From Ahaetulla prasina (lineage: Eukaryota; Chordata; Lepidosauria; Squamata; Colubridae), in contig NC_080540.1 in NCBI RefSeq assembly GCF_028640845.1, positions 282,490,524 through 282,554,523 on the forward strand: a stretch of DNA of 64,000 nucleotides, read 5' to 3'. The position numbers were made by a program, and so were the translations under genes. Below the pieces are notes generated by a model that was not told where the DNA came from, made no database searches, and saw only the letters and a list, made by a program, of their open reading frames with translations. How positions within the stretch are numbered: the stretch's first letter is position 1; each line of letters begins with the position of its first letter. This document shows positions 23,205 through 34,091 of the stretch, piece by piece.

Positions 23205-24254
23205 TACTGGGCTGCTGAAGCCTTTGGGCAATCAACTGAAGATCGTCCTCCCGTATCTTCGGCCGTGCTCCTCCCACCGCTTCTGTAGCAGAATCCTGAA
23301 CTTTACTTTGAGTTTGTTGCTCCTTTTCTTTACGCTTAAGGGCTCCCCTCGTCAGTCTTTGTTCTTGTGGTTGTTCCTCTGATGGTAACATCACTGGAAT
23401 CACCTCAGCTTCCACACCCATTTGAGTCTCTTGAATTCTTTTTCTATTATTTCTATTTCAAATTTCAGCACTGTAGAAAGAAAATCTTTGGCCTTAAGCA
23501 CTGTGTCAATACGATATCTTCTTCCTGATAATACACTGTCAAGCCAACTGGAACCTCCCATCTAAATTGAATCTGGTATTTCTTAAGTTCTTGTGTAAAA
23601 ATGTAAAGTCCTTTCTATCCCTTAACATCTTGGGAGGAATCTCTTTCAAAACCTTCAACTCCTGTTCCCTATTTTCAAGTTTTTCTGAAAAGCAACTTGC
23701 AAAATTTGATTCCTCACTGTTCTTTTCAAAAATAAACCACAATGTCTCTAGGAAGTTTCTTTTGCCTAGCAATCCAAGAATTAACTCTATAAATTTTGTC
23801 AATTTGATAAGCAACCTCTTGTGGATCAATTTCAATAAATTCAGCCAGAGCTTCTGATAAAATTTTTTTTAAATCTTCCCCTTTGTCTTCATTCAAACCT
23901 CTAATTCTCAGAGCTCCTTCCATCATTCTATACTGCATCACCACCACTTGATCTTCATTTTTATCCAATTTGATTTGCATTCCCCATTCTATTTTCTATT
24001 TGTTGATTTGACTGAACAATTTCTTGCACCTCCTCCTCCACCACCTCCAGTTTTCTTGCCAAACCTTGAAAAGCCATTAAGATATCTTCTCTTATTTTTT
24101 TATTATTCTCTTTTATTTCTTCTCTTATTTTCTCATTATTATCCATAATCTCCTTAAACCTTTCTTCAGACACTTTCCCTTGCTCTTTAATCAGATCTTC
24201 TAAAGCTGGTTCAGAACCCCTTCTGCCCCCAGTCTTAGGTGGTTTAGTAGCCAT
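23194..24254 (-). pseudogene. L1 ORF1 (RNA-binding chaperone protein), frameshifted
   Basis: L1 ORF1 protein binds element RNA and forms trimers through a coiled coil. The frame starts MATKPPKTGGRRGSEPA at 24254, with a charged coiled-coil stretch (NNEKIREEIKENNKKIRED) over about residues 40-95. It then shifts frame at least twice: the RRM-like part with GALRIRGLNED lies at about 23900 and the C-terminal part with FTFLHKNLRNTRF at about 23570. It ends near a Lys/Gln-rich tail at 23194, overlapping the ORF2 start. Its length of about 350 codons fits reptile L1. Confidence 0.7.
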
Positions 24255-24879
24255 TTCAGTTTTAAAATTCACAAAATATAAGTCTAGAAACTTCTCTTCT
24301 CCCCTTTAAGTATAGGAGAGCTCAGTTCACTTCATTAAAATCCACACATAACATTTCTTATCTTCTTAGTTGCACAGACTGTTTAAAATTCCATTCGTCA
24401 TTTTCACTCCCGTTCAGGCGCCATTTTAGAGTCAATTAGAACAAAGGAAAAAAAAAATTCTCTTTTTTAGAAAGTAGAAGTCAGGAAATCAAAAATACTT
24501 GCAATCCAATAATCGTCCGCTTGCACTCATTCCGTCTGCTTAAAGAGATCCATAAAGATAAGACAATTAGCAGAGATGGACACCTTCTTCTTTTCCTGCT
24601 TTTGCAGAGACGCACTGAAGTCGGAGATGGCAGAAATATTTATGGGACCCCTCGACCCTTCGAAGCTCTGCTTAATTAAAACAAAGCCTCTGGGGAGGTC
24701 TACCAACATTCCTGCGCTCTTATCTTTTCTCTTTCATCCAGAGAAAAAGATTAAAGCCGGCTTTTCCTGGCTTTACGATGTTCAGTGCGGAGCCCCTTTA
24801 ATTAGGGCTCAGCGAAGGGGTGGAGCCACCCGGAAGTCTCCGGGCAGAGAATTTTTGAAGCCCACCCCTGGGGTGTCCT

Positions 24880-25764
24880 AAGACTAACTTGTTCCTTCTT
24901 CTGTAGCACATTGGGCTACGACCAACACCTGTTGAGAGCTAACATTTTCAAATCAGAATGTCAGTGTATCTCATGTGCATCACATAAGGATCACATTACA
25001 TAGAAACTTACTAAGTTTTATTCTGATTAATGACTAATATTGACTCTTTGCTAATTATTGGTTACTGATTTTATTTTGACACTAATTTTAAAGCACTAAA
25101 TTGATACTCGATCACATACCTTATGTATAAGTATGTGATCTTGAAAATTGTATGCAGTCTACAGGTAGTTCTTGACTTATGACTTTAACTGAGTTTGCCA
25201 ATTATGGTCATAAGCCATGATGGCTGTAAAATTGAGTCATATGACATAATGGTTGTCATTTTCCCTTATATGCTAGAAGTAAAAACGGACTCAGTTGAAA
25301 GACCTAAACTTCCACGTGGCTTCTCGAAAAGGAAGTCTTAATTCAACCTAGTTGATTTCCTGAAAAACATTCAGTTGAGTTTAATCTTATATTGGCAGGG
25401 AGAGACTGAAGTACATTTGGACAGATTGGTTTTGACACAGTACAATCCTGTATGTTCTTTTTCAGTTTGATGGCATCAATGAGGTTTATTCCCAAGACCA
25501 CAATCTTCAAGCAGAATTAAACAACCTAAACACCATTGTTCGACCTGTGACTAAAACAAGCTTCAATCCAGATTCAGTAATGCTCCTTGCATTACTTCAT
25601 TACTTTATTTTTGACATTTTAAAATCCACATGTGCTTATTTTGGAGAATTTTACATCTCATATTACCATAGCTTTGGTTAATATCATTGATGTAATAAAT
25701 CTTCTTCCTCTCTCTTTCATACTTCATAAATCTATTCCCAATTACACTTCTCACTGAGTTCAGA
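24880..25764. other. Non-coding with one exon-like segment and an eroded MITE
   Basis: At about 25160-25240 there is a fragment of a squamate DNA element (TAGTTCTTGACTTATGAC text, seen again near 50270, 54725 and 59505). The exon-like segment at 25466-25576 is listed separately. Nothing else is recognised. Confidence 0.4.
25466..25576 (+). other. Unidentified exon-like segment (37 codons, phase 0/0)
   Basis: Preceded by a good acceptor (TATGTTCTTTTTCAG) and followed by a possible donor (GTAATG). It is exactly 111 nt and open in one frame, beginning FDGINEVYSQDHNL and ending TSFNPDS; the frame stays open about 30 codons beyond the donor. Codon content looks protein-like and the segment is not part of a repeat I know. 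I do not recognise the protein. It may be an orphan exon, a decayed gene or chance. Confidence 0.25.
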
Positions 25765-25933
25765 ATAATAGAGTTGGAAGGGACCTTGGAGGTCTTCTAG
25801 TCCAACCCTCTACCATTTCAGACAAATGGTTGCCCAATCTCTTCTTAAAAGCCTCCAGTCATGGAGCACTCAGAACTTCTGAAGGCAAGCCAGTTAATTG
25901 TTCTCACTATTAGGAAACTTCTCCTTAGTTCTA

Positions 25934-28900
25934 TTTTTTTTTAATTAATTTATTTATTTATTTATCAAACTTCTATACCGCCCTTCTCCCGAAGGACTCA
26001 GGGCGGTGTACAGCCTTCATTTAAAACAATTAATATACATATTAAAATAACCATTAAAAAACTTATTCAATAAAAGGCCAAATTAAAACCGTCGATTGAC
26101 CATAAAAATACCCAATAAAATTACCATTAAAAGTTTAAAATTTAAATTTAGAATTTAAAAAGTCAGGCCAGTCCTGCTTGTATAAATAAATAAGTTTTCA
26201 GTTCCCGGCGGAAGGTCCGAAGGTCAGGCAATTGGCGTAAACCGAGGGGAAGTTCGTTTCAGAGAGTAGGTGCTCCCACAGAGAAGGACCTTCCCCTGGG
26301 GGCCGCCAGCCGACACTGCTTGGCGGACGGCACTGAGAAGACCTCTCTGTGAGAGCGTGCGGGTCGGTGGGAGGCATGTGGTAACAGCAGGCGGTCCCGT
26401 AAGTACCGGGTCCTAAGCCATGGAGCGCTTTGAAGGTGGTAACCAAAACCTTGAAGCGCACCCGAAGACCACAGGTAGCCAGTGCAGACTGCAGGAGTGG
26501 TGTTACCGGGAGCAGCGGTGCTCCTCAATCACCCGCGCAGCTGCATTCTGGACTAACTGCAGTCTCCGGTACACTTCAAAGGTAGCCCCATGTAGAGAGC
26601 ATTGCAATAATCCAGTCGAGAAGTGATTTAGAGCATGAGTGACCGTGCATAAGGCATCCCGGTCAAGAAAGGCGCAACTGGCAGACCAGGCGGACCTGGT
26701 AAAAGCTCTCCTGGAGGCGGCCGTCAAGTGATATTCAAACGACAGCCGTTCATCCAGGAGAGCGGTTGCGCACCCTTTCCGTTGGGGCCAGTGACTCGCC
26801 CCAACAGTCAGCAGCGGTTGCAGCTGACTGTACCGGCATGCCGCATCCACAGCCACTCCGTCTTGGATGGATTGAGTCTGAGTCTGTTTCTCCCCATCCA
26901 GACCCGTCGGCCTCCAAACAACGGGACAGCACTTGACAGCTTCGCTGGGGTGGCCTGGGGTGGAAAAGTACAGCTGAGTATCATCAGCGTACAGATGATA
27001 ACTCACCCCAAAGCCACTGATGACCTCGCCAACGGCTTCATATAGATGTTGAACAGGAGAGGCGAGAGAATCGACCCCTGCACCCACAAGTGAGGCGCCT
27101 GCGGCCGATCTCTGCCCCTGTCAACACCGTCTGCGACCGGTCGGAGAGGTAGGAGGAGAACCACCGATAAACGGTGCCTCCACTCCCAACCCTCCAACGG
27201 CGCAGCAGGATACCATGGTCGATGGTATCAAAAGCCGATGAGAGATCCAACTGGACCAGGGCAGAGGAGCAACCCCTATCCCTGGCCCTCCAGAGGTCAT
27301 CCACCAACGCGACCAAAGCTGTCTCCGTGCTATACCCGGGCCGGAAGCCGGACTGGAACGGGTCTAGATAGACAGCTTCCTCCAGGTACTGAGAGAACTG
27401 CCGTGCCACCACACTCTCTACAACCTTCGCCACAAAGCGAAAGTTGGAGACTGGACGATAATTACCCAAAATAGCTGGGTCCAGGGAAGGCTTCTTGAGG
27501 AGGGGTCTCACCACCGCCTCTTTCAAGGCAGCGGAAAGACCCCTCCATCAAAGAAGCATTTATAATACCCTGAGCCAGCCTCGTGTCACATCCTGAGTGG
27601 CCAGCACCAGCCAGGAGGCACGGGTCCAGTAAACATGTAGTGGCATGCAGCCTCCCAGCAACCTGTCCATGTCCTCGGGAGCCACAGAATCAAACTCATC
27701 CCAAACCACATCAACAAGGCGAGCCTCAGTCATCTCATCTGGATCATCGCAATCTTGGTCCAAGCTATCCCGAGCTGAGCGATTTTATCGTATAGATAAC
27801 CACTAAACTCCTCGGCACGTCCCTGTAGGGCCATCCCGTCCCCTGGTGAAGAAGGAACGGGTCACCAAACAGGGCGGCCGGGCGGTTATCTGCCGGCGCA
27901 ATGAGGAGGAGGCGAGAACGCCTCGCCACCCTCAGTGCCACTAGGTAGGTCTTTGAAAAAGACCTAACTAGTGTCCGATCAGCTTCGGAGCGGCTGGACC
28001 TCCAGGTGCTCTCTAGGCGTCTTCTCCGGCGTTTCATCTCTCAGCTCCTCAGAGAACCAAGGAGCTAATCGAGATCTGCGCCGGGTCAGAGGCCGCAAAG
28101 GCACGACACGGTCCAAAGCCCCAGCCGCGGCCTGTTCCCAGGCCGCGACTAGTTCTTCAGTCGTGCCATGGGTAAGATCCTCAGGAACGGCCCAAGCTCC
28201 GCCTGGAACCTCTCAGGGTCCATCAGGCGCCTGGGACGGAACCAACGCATTGGCTCCGTCTCCCTGCAGTGGTGAGTAGCGGTCTGAAAGTCTAGGCGGA
28301 GGAGAAATGATCTGACCATGACACCGGTATTGTCACTAAATCTCTTACTACCAGATCATTAAACCACTGTCCAGAGATATAAATCAGATCCAGCGGATCC
28401 CCGTGAGTAGGGCCATCAGTTACTTGAATCAGGTCCAAGGCCGTCATGGAAGCCTGGAACTCCTGAACCACTGTTGATGACAAGCCAGCCGATGGCAGAT
28501 TGAAATCACCCATGACCAAAAGTCTGGGGATCTCAACAGCCACCCCAGCAAGCACCTCCAGTAGCTCAGGCAGGGCTGTAGTCACGTAGCAAGGAGCCAG
28601 GTACGCGATCAGCAAACCCATCTGATTCTTATGGCCCCACTTCACAAGAAGGGATTCACAGCCGGCTATCTGAGGAACAGTGGTCTCTCTCGGCTCTAGA
28701 CCCTCTCTCATTACAACCGCCACCCCTCCACCCCTACCCTGGGCCCTTGGTTGATGGAATGCTCGGAAACCTGGCGGGCACAGTTCAACTAGGGGCACCC
28801 CCCCTTCTGCACCCAACCAGGTCTCCGTAATGCCCATAAAGTCCGTGGATTCCCCCTGGATAAAATCGCAAATCAGGGGGGCCTTGTTAACCACGGACCA

Positions 28901-29260
28901 GGCATTGCACAACATCAACCGAAGGCCCGGGCTCTGAGGATCCTGACCTTCCGGGGAACGGGGAAAGACTAGGGGGCCGGAGCACGCGATCGCTTTTAAA
29001 CAGCGAACACGTGCTCCCAACGAACGATATGACCCCTTGCTTCCGCCTATCTGCCCCTCCCACTTACCGTACAGATGGAGCCAACTTCCAATTCTGGAAC
29101 GAACCCCTCACCCCCCTCCCTCGGACCAGATGAAAAAACGCCGTGAACTGGGACTGGGTCTGAACCAACCCTCCCCGACGGGATCTCCCCCCCTCCCGTC
29201 ACTTCCCTCCCCCCCTTTAAAAAACCCTTATTAAAAAACCTATGTACAAAACCCCAGAAA
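25934..29260 (-). mobile_element. Near full-length L2-like LINE, degenerate, 7-bp TSD
   Basis: AGTTCTA at 25927-25933 and 29261-29267 frames a 3.3 kb element. The 3' end has the family text CGCCCTGAGTCCTTCGGGAG and an (AAAT)n-like tail. The single coding region (about 29020 to 26200) holds endonuclease and reverse transcriptase remnants. Three truncated copies (13734, 16090, 50424) belong to the same family. I assign it to the L2/CR1 side of the non-LTR LINEs from the RT motifs; the exact clade is uncertain. Confidence 0.8.
26198..29020 (-). pseudogene. L2-like LINE ORF2 (endonuclease and reverse transcriptase), broken
   Basis: The N-terminal part (29020-28292, open for 242 codons) is an APE endonuclease: FMGITETWL, GRGGGVAVV, LLVMGDFNLP, DPLDLIYISGQ and WSDHF are visible. 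The reverse transcriptase follows: NYRPVSNFRFVAKVVES and FQSGFRPGYSTETALVALVD (about 27450-27330), LDLSSAFDTIDHGILL (about 27230) and the catalytic YADDTQLY (about 26990). The C-terminal part contains a shortened form of the LHWLPVVFRVRFK region at about 26470. Frameshifts separate these blocks, so no functional protein is expected. Confidence 0.8.
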
Positions 29261-29503
29261 AGTTCTAGATTGTTTCTCTCCTTGATTAGTTTCCATCCAT
29301 TGTTTCTTGTCTTGCCCTCTAGTGCTTTGGAAAATAGGTTGACCTATTTTTGAAAATAGGTTGAATAGGTTGATTTTCATATCGATATCAATATAACTAT
29401 ATCGATGAAAATAAATTAGTCAGGATGGAAGTGAGGCCCAATTGATCTGAATGGATAACCTGAGCTTTGTCTTACTAATTTGTTTAGCTCATTGCATGAA
29501 GAT

Positions 29504-29991
29504 CAGTGATGGTTAACCTTTTCGGTGCCGAGTGCCCAAAGCATGTGCGCGCACGAATGCACATGCGTACGCCCAAACCCCCAAAATGCAATGTGAGCAC
29601 CATCCCCGCACATGCACCCCACTCACACACATGCACGTGTGTCCTCTGCACATACGCCCTGGGGCCATCTCATGCCCCATTTTGGCTTTCAGGTTGGTGC
29701 AGGAGGCTTTCCAGGCCAAAAATGGAGCACGGGGGTACAGCGCAAGCCCCACTCCCATACCCCTTTTTGGGCCTGGAAAGCCTCTTGCACCCACCCACCC
29801 CCCACGCATGTGCCCCACCCCCATGCATGTGTGCATGTCTCTACAGGCATGGCAGAGACCCGAAGACCAGCTGACTGGTGGGAGGCACGCGCGCATACCC
29901 AGTGAAGATGGGCTGGGGCAATGGCTGGCATGCCCGCCAAGAGGGCTCTGCATGCCACCTGTGGCACACGTGCCATAGGTTCACCATCACG
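29504..29991. mobile_element. hAT-type MITE with CA/GC-rich interior
   Basis: Inverted termini CAGTGATGGTTAACCTTTTC and, at the right, CCATAGGTTCACCATCACG. The interior is full of ATGCACATGCG-like text that gives long spurious frames on both strands. No TSD is evident. A diverged relative ends at 33145. Confidence 0.6.
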
Positions 29992-30258
29992 GGACTAGAT
30001 CCACTTACATAGCTAACCTTGAATCCCCCTTTTCCAAAGAAAAAAGAACAAGGACCAAGCATTTTACAACATTTCAGTTCAGAGTCTCTTCACGGACCTG
30101 TAGGTATGAAGGTAATATACACAAAGATTCTGTAGTTGCTTGCAAATAAGTTGTGGTTGTTCGGTTGCTAAATCAGGTCCAACTCTACACAGCCCCATGG
30201 ACTATCGCACGCCAGTTCCCCTGTCCTCCCCTGTCTTCTGTCTTCCAAATTTATGTTC

Positions 30259-30526
30259 TTTTTTTATTTATTTATTTGCATTTATATCCCGCCCTTCTCC
30301 GAAGACTCAGGGCGGCTTACACTATGTCAAGCAATAGTCTTCATCCATTTGTATATTATATACAAAGTCAACTTATTGCCCCCAATAATCTGGGTCCTCA
30401 TTTTACCTACCTTATAAAGGATGGAAGGCTGAGTCAACCTTGGGCCTGGTGGGGCTTGAACTGCAGTAATTTCAGGCAGCTGCTGTTAATAACAGACTGT
30501 CTTACCAGTCTGAGCCACAGAGGCCC
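30259..30526 (-). mobile_element. tRNA-derived SINE with L2-like LINE tail
   Basis: TSD TATGTTC at 30252-30258 and 30527-30533. The reverse complement starts GGCCTCTGTGGCTCAGACTG (tRNA-like), has the core AAGGTTGACTCAGCCTTCCA and ends GCCGCCCTGAGTCTTCGGAG plus (AAAT)n. That end is the 3' text of the L2-like LINE family here. Confidence 0.8.
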
Positions 30527-30689
30527 TATGTTCATTGCATTGATGACACTATCTAACCATCTCATCCTCTACTGTCCCTTTCTCCTTTTGCCTTCAATCT
30601 TTCCCAATCACGGTTTTTCCCAATGAGTCCTCTCTTCTCAAAGTATTTGAGCTTCAGCTTCAGCGTCTCTCCTTCCAAAGAGCAAGAAC

Positions 30690-31316
30690 TACTTCAGAAT
30701 AACAGAATTGGAGGTCTTCTAGTCCAACCCCTGCTCAAGCAGGAGATTTCCTTGATTTCCTTTAGGATTTACAAGTAAGACCAACATTAAAATGTTATAC
30801 AGTAATACGTTTTCTAAGAGGAATTTGTTCTCCATCACCCCTGACTCCTTGCCTTCTAACCAGTCTTATTCCCTATTTACCAGTTCATGTTCTGCCTCTG
30901 CCATGCTGAAGCTTATTGAGCTGTTACTTGGAAACTGTTCTTAAAAAAACCCAAAACTGGAGCAATACAAGAAGAGCAAATTTCTCACCAGCAGACTGAT
31001 TGCTCCCTCTTATTTTTCAGCGGCCCTGATTTGCATCCATTGGCATCAGTGTTATCTTCCACTTCAGAGCACCATTAGAAAGAGTGGCTTGAGATCAAGT
31101 TAGATTTGATTACTAGTTCCACCTTGTTCATCGTTCTGTTTCCCAGGAACATGCAAGCCTTTGCCTACATCACAAAGTCAAGATCAGATCCTTCCCAAGA
31201 CGATTCTAGATTTAATTTGGGAGAGACCATTCCTCAAGTCTTTCCCCCCCAACATTTAGCTGATATATCTTTAAACATTTTTGCCAGTTTCTCAGTCACA
31301 AGTTACCAGGATCTTA
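30690..31316. other. CR1/SINE tail fragment, then no recognised feature
   Basis: 30690-30760 is a short CR1-type tail in reverse (AGAATTGGAGGTCTTCTAGTCC). Nothing further is recognised to 31316. Confidence 0.4.
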
Positions 31317-31860
31317 CTAACATATGTGGTGGACATGCCCAGAAGCTAAAATCTATTGGAATAAAATTAAGATATGGATCGAAGAAATGATACAACAACA
31401 TATTGATTTAAAACCGGAGCTGTTCCTATTGGATATCCTCCCAGAAAAAATTAGTAGAGAAAATATTTATTTGATTATACATGTTATAACAGCTGCAAGG
31501 ATTATTTTTGCGCAAAATTGGAAAGTAGAGAAAATACCTTTAGAAGTAATTAAAAGAATCTTAGAATGCAGAAATAAATACAATAGATTAACTTCGATAA
31601 TTAAAGAGAGGATTCAGAATATTTCAAGATATGGGATCAATTTTACTATTGGCTGGAAAAGATAAACAAATTAATAGTTATGTAAGAAAATGGTATAATT
31701 AGAGTAGTCTATTTTTGGAGAAATGTAGTAATAGATTAAGTGTGAATGAAGACAGAAGAAACAACAAAAAGACGAAGATATGGAGAAAACACCGAGATGT
31801 CACATGGAAGGAATGACTGATCTATTATGTGTTTGCGTATAAAATTTTTAAAAAATCAAA
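31317..31860 (+). mobile_element. L1 LINE 3' end, 5' truncated
   Basis: Encodes an ORF2 C-terminal remnant on the + strand, open for about 113 codons to 31665 (WTCPEAKIYWNKIKIW, ELFLLDILPEK, VITAARIIFAQNWK), then a 3' UTR and an A-rich tail at about 31835-31870. The CPEAKIYW stretch matches the zinc-knuckle region of L1 ORF2. It is 5' truncated and no TSD could be fixed. Confidence 0.75.
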
Positions 31861-31975
31861 AGAAAAGTATTTTTTCCCCCAAAGACATCATCTAGTTTCC
31901 ATGAAGGAGCTACCTCAAAACACCAAAGCGCTTTCAAGTGTCTTCTTCCTAAAGTAGATAACTGAAGGACCTCCT

Positions 31976-32501
31976 TGTTGTGTCTCGTCCGATCTCACCA
32001 TAGCCGGGGCCTTCTTATCTGCTTCCGAACACGGAGGAATGTCCTAGTATGCCTCCCGGCCCCAGCCCTGGCTCCATGCCCAGACAGGCTGAAGAGGAAG
32101 AAGTATCTCCAGCCCCCAGCTCTGGCTCCATGCCCAGGCAAACGGAGCAACTAGACCCCTCCCCCTCCTCCACAGCATGTGAGACTGAGGGAGGTCAATT
32201 GCCAACAGCTGCAGACTGGAGTGACCCTCGCGTCAGAAGACTTGATAGACTGAGGCAACAGAAGGAAGGGAGGGGCAGGCCTGGATAAGTGTTGAGTTAT
32301 TGAGCCACACCCCATGGCTTATATAAAGGACCTGCTTTCTGGCATTCTCTGAGTCAGGCAAATCTAAACATATCTTGCTGGAGTCACTTTATGGTCTCCT
32401 GCCTGCCCTGAGGACTTTGCTAGGACTTTGGCAGAGCTGCAGAGGCACGCCTGATTCGGATTTCCCTGACCCGGCCGTCAGCGGAGGAGTGGGACACGAC
32501 A
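31976..32501 (+). mobile_element. Solo LTR, Ty3/gypsy-like, 5-bp TSD
   Basis: Starts TGTTGTGTCTCGTCC, ends GGGACACGACA (TGTYGTGTC terminal inverted repeat), flanked by CTCCT at 31971-31975 and 32502-32506. TATA box TATAAA at 32322-32327. It is 526 bp long with no internal region. Confidence 0.85.
32049..32288 (+). other. Open reading frame inside the solo LTR (U3)
   Basis: 79 codons, Pro/Ser/Glu-rich with an internal repeat (PGSMPRQ and SGSMPRQ), ending DWSDPRVRRLDRLRQQK and a short basic tail. The stop lies 34 bp before the TATA box. The layout and end motif match the frame in the LTR at 8958-9509, although the two LTRs are otherwise dissimilar. It is probably the tail of an element protein. 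Confidence 0.45.
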
Positions 32502-32579
32502 CTCCTAGCTTGCCTCCCCCATGACTTTCATCTTTAAGGTGGGACTCCAGTCCAGTGACAAAGCTATAGTAGATGTTAC

Positions 32580-33145
32580 ATACGAGTCTACAGTAAGGCT
32601 GGCACATGCAAGCACTGTGGGACCAGGCCCTTCACACTTCAATGCTGCTGGTGGCACAGCTCAGCTGGAGGAGTAAAGATGCTCAGGGCAGCGGGAAAAG
32701 GGGGCTGGCACTTCCAAACCTCACATGCCCACCCTGGGGATCAGGCTCAGAAAAAGCTGAAGCGCCCTCACCAAACATGTTCACCCGTCAGCTGTCAACC
32801 CACCCACCCCACATGCCTTCGCGGCACTTTGGCCAAGGCCGGCCACTCGCTTGAGGAGGGTATCCCTGCTTGCGTGCGCCCTCCTGGCCCCGCAGCAGCC
32901 AGCCAGAGGGTCGCATGAGGAAAAGGAGAAGGAAGCCGCTGCCGCAGTTCATGCTCGCTCTTCAGCTGTGGCCCTGTTCCCCCTTTCCATTGTACCCTCC
33001 TCCCGGATCTCATTCCCACTCTGCCAGCCCTCATGTTAGCGAGGTTGGCATCGGCCACAGCCAGGTTTGGCCAACGTCTCGTGGCGCAGCAACACGTGCC
33101 CACAGAGAAGGCTCTGCGTGCCACCGTGTTCACCATCACGGATCT
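32580..33145. mobile_element. Diverged hAT-type MITE, approximate limits
   Basis: The right end (GTGCCACCGTGTTCACCATCACGG) resembles the right end of the element at 29504-29991. The left limit is uncertain. The GC-rich interior explains the overlapping open frames. Confidence 0.4.
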
Positions 33146-33299
33146 AGGCCCCCTGGCAAAACCATGTCTTCGGGGTCTATCAAAAGAGTATCAAGGTGGG
33201 AGCCCATCTTATTTCTGCAGGGATGGGGTTCCACAGGGAGCAAGCTACCAAGAAGGCAGCTTTTCTTCTTGCTACTAGATGGATCTCCTTAGGAGAGGG

Positions 33300-33660
33300 G
33301 ACCTGTAACACCCCCTGCCTCCCCACTCTGATGGGCCAGGTCCTTCAAATAAGGCCAGGTAGGGCTTTAAAGGTGACAACCAGCATCTTGAATTGGACCT
33401 GAAAGCAAATCAGCTCTCAATACAGCTCTTAACAAGAGAGGAGACCCATGTGCAAATCTAGACTCGCACAAAACCATGTGGGCTTCCGCATTTTGCACCG
33501 ATTGAAGCTTCCGGAGACTACATGTTTTATATGCTGTTAACTTAAGTATTTCTCCAATATGAGCCCCATCCTGGAACTTGTGCCCCCATGTGCTGAATAT
33601 GCCAAGCTATAATTTCAACTGCATCGTGTGCTCCGAGATCAATAAAAGCACCCATCTTTT
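33300..33660 (-). mobile_element. Diverged LINE fragment related to the L2-like family
   Basis: Reverse-strand text such as TTTAAAGGTGACAACCAGCA and CTTGAATTGGACCTGAAAG aligns by eye with the RFKVLVTTFKAL coding region of the L2-like LINEs. Heavily eroded. Confidence 0.45.
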
Positions 33661-33682
33661 TTTTTTTAAATATATATATATA

Positions 33683-33692
33683 TTTATTTATT
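33683..33692 (-). terminator. GRP: Candidate GRP polyadenylation signals
   Basis: Two overlapping AATAAA hexamers on the minus strand, about 350 nt after the GRP stop, next to a TA-rich stretch. Chosen by position; not proven. Confidence 0.5.
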
Positions 33693-34037
33693 GTGAATAT
33701 GGAAATGCAGGATGATCGCAAGGTAAAAGATGCAGAGATTGAAAAGTGAAATGGCAAAGTATTGTCAGAGAACTGGAAGACCCTTCATTGACAATTATGT
33801 ACAACAAAGCAATTCAAGCGAGAAAAACGTTGCTTGGAAAGGGGAAAAGCCGTTGGAGAAGTGTAGCCATTGTTAGGAGAAACAAGTAGACAGGTTCTTC
33901 TACAGTGAAGGGGGAGGGGGAAATCTTGTTTTAACAGAAAAGATAATTATTTAGTTATCATGTACAATAAAATGCTTATGAAACAATAGTCTCTTAAAGA
34001 CATTATTCTATGTTTTCAGCGCTGGATGGCAGTCATT

Positions 34038-34091
34038 TCAGCTTGGAGTGCTTTCCTTTTTATCCAGTACTTGCAACAGGAGCCCCACCAT
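34038..34091 (-). CDS. GRP: GRP coding exon 3
   Basis: Too short for ordinary open-frame detection. After a TCTTCTCTCAG acceptor it encodes MVGLLLQVLDKKESTPS and TGA, matching the conserved C-terminal end of bird and reptile GRP precursors and restoring phase 0 from exon 2. Confidence 0.9.
   Translation of the reverse strand: MVGLLLQVLDKKESTPS

Larger units (their letters stand above)
19257..24839 (-). mobile_element. Full-length, degenerate L1 LINE with 12-bp TSD
   Basis: Identical CCGGGCAGAGAA at 19245-19256 and 24840-24851 frames the element. The poly(A) tail appears as T-rich sequence from 19257. The 5' end at 24839 precedes a GC-rich 5' UTR. ORF1 and ORF2 follow in order and overlap by 11 nt (ATGGCAAATAA). 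At about 5.6 kb it is nearly full length, but both frames are broken, so it is not active. Confidence 0.85.
18878..24870. mobile_element. hAT-type MITE split by a full-length L1
   Basis: MITE of the CAGGGGTGGGCT family: left part 18878-19256, right part 24840-24870 (ends AAGCCCACCCCTG). The L1 inserted at the CCGGGCAGAGAA site near its right end. Confidence 0.75.
25765..29345 (-). mobile_element. CR1 LINE 3' end split by an L2-like LINE
   Basis: CR1 text in reverse at 25765-25933 (AGAGTTGGAAGGGACCTTGG to CTCCTTAGTTCTA) continues at 29261-29345 (AGTTCTAGATTGTTTCTCTC). The L2-like LINE between them is younger. Confidence 0.8.

Noticed and set aside
29506..29978. Long overlapping frames on both strands
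   Set aside because: GC- and CA-rich interior of a hAT-type MITE; His/Cys-rich translations without a domain.
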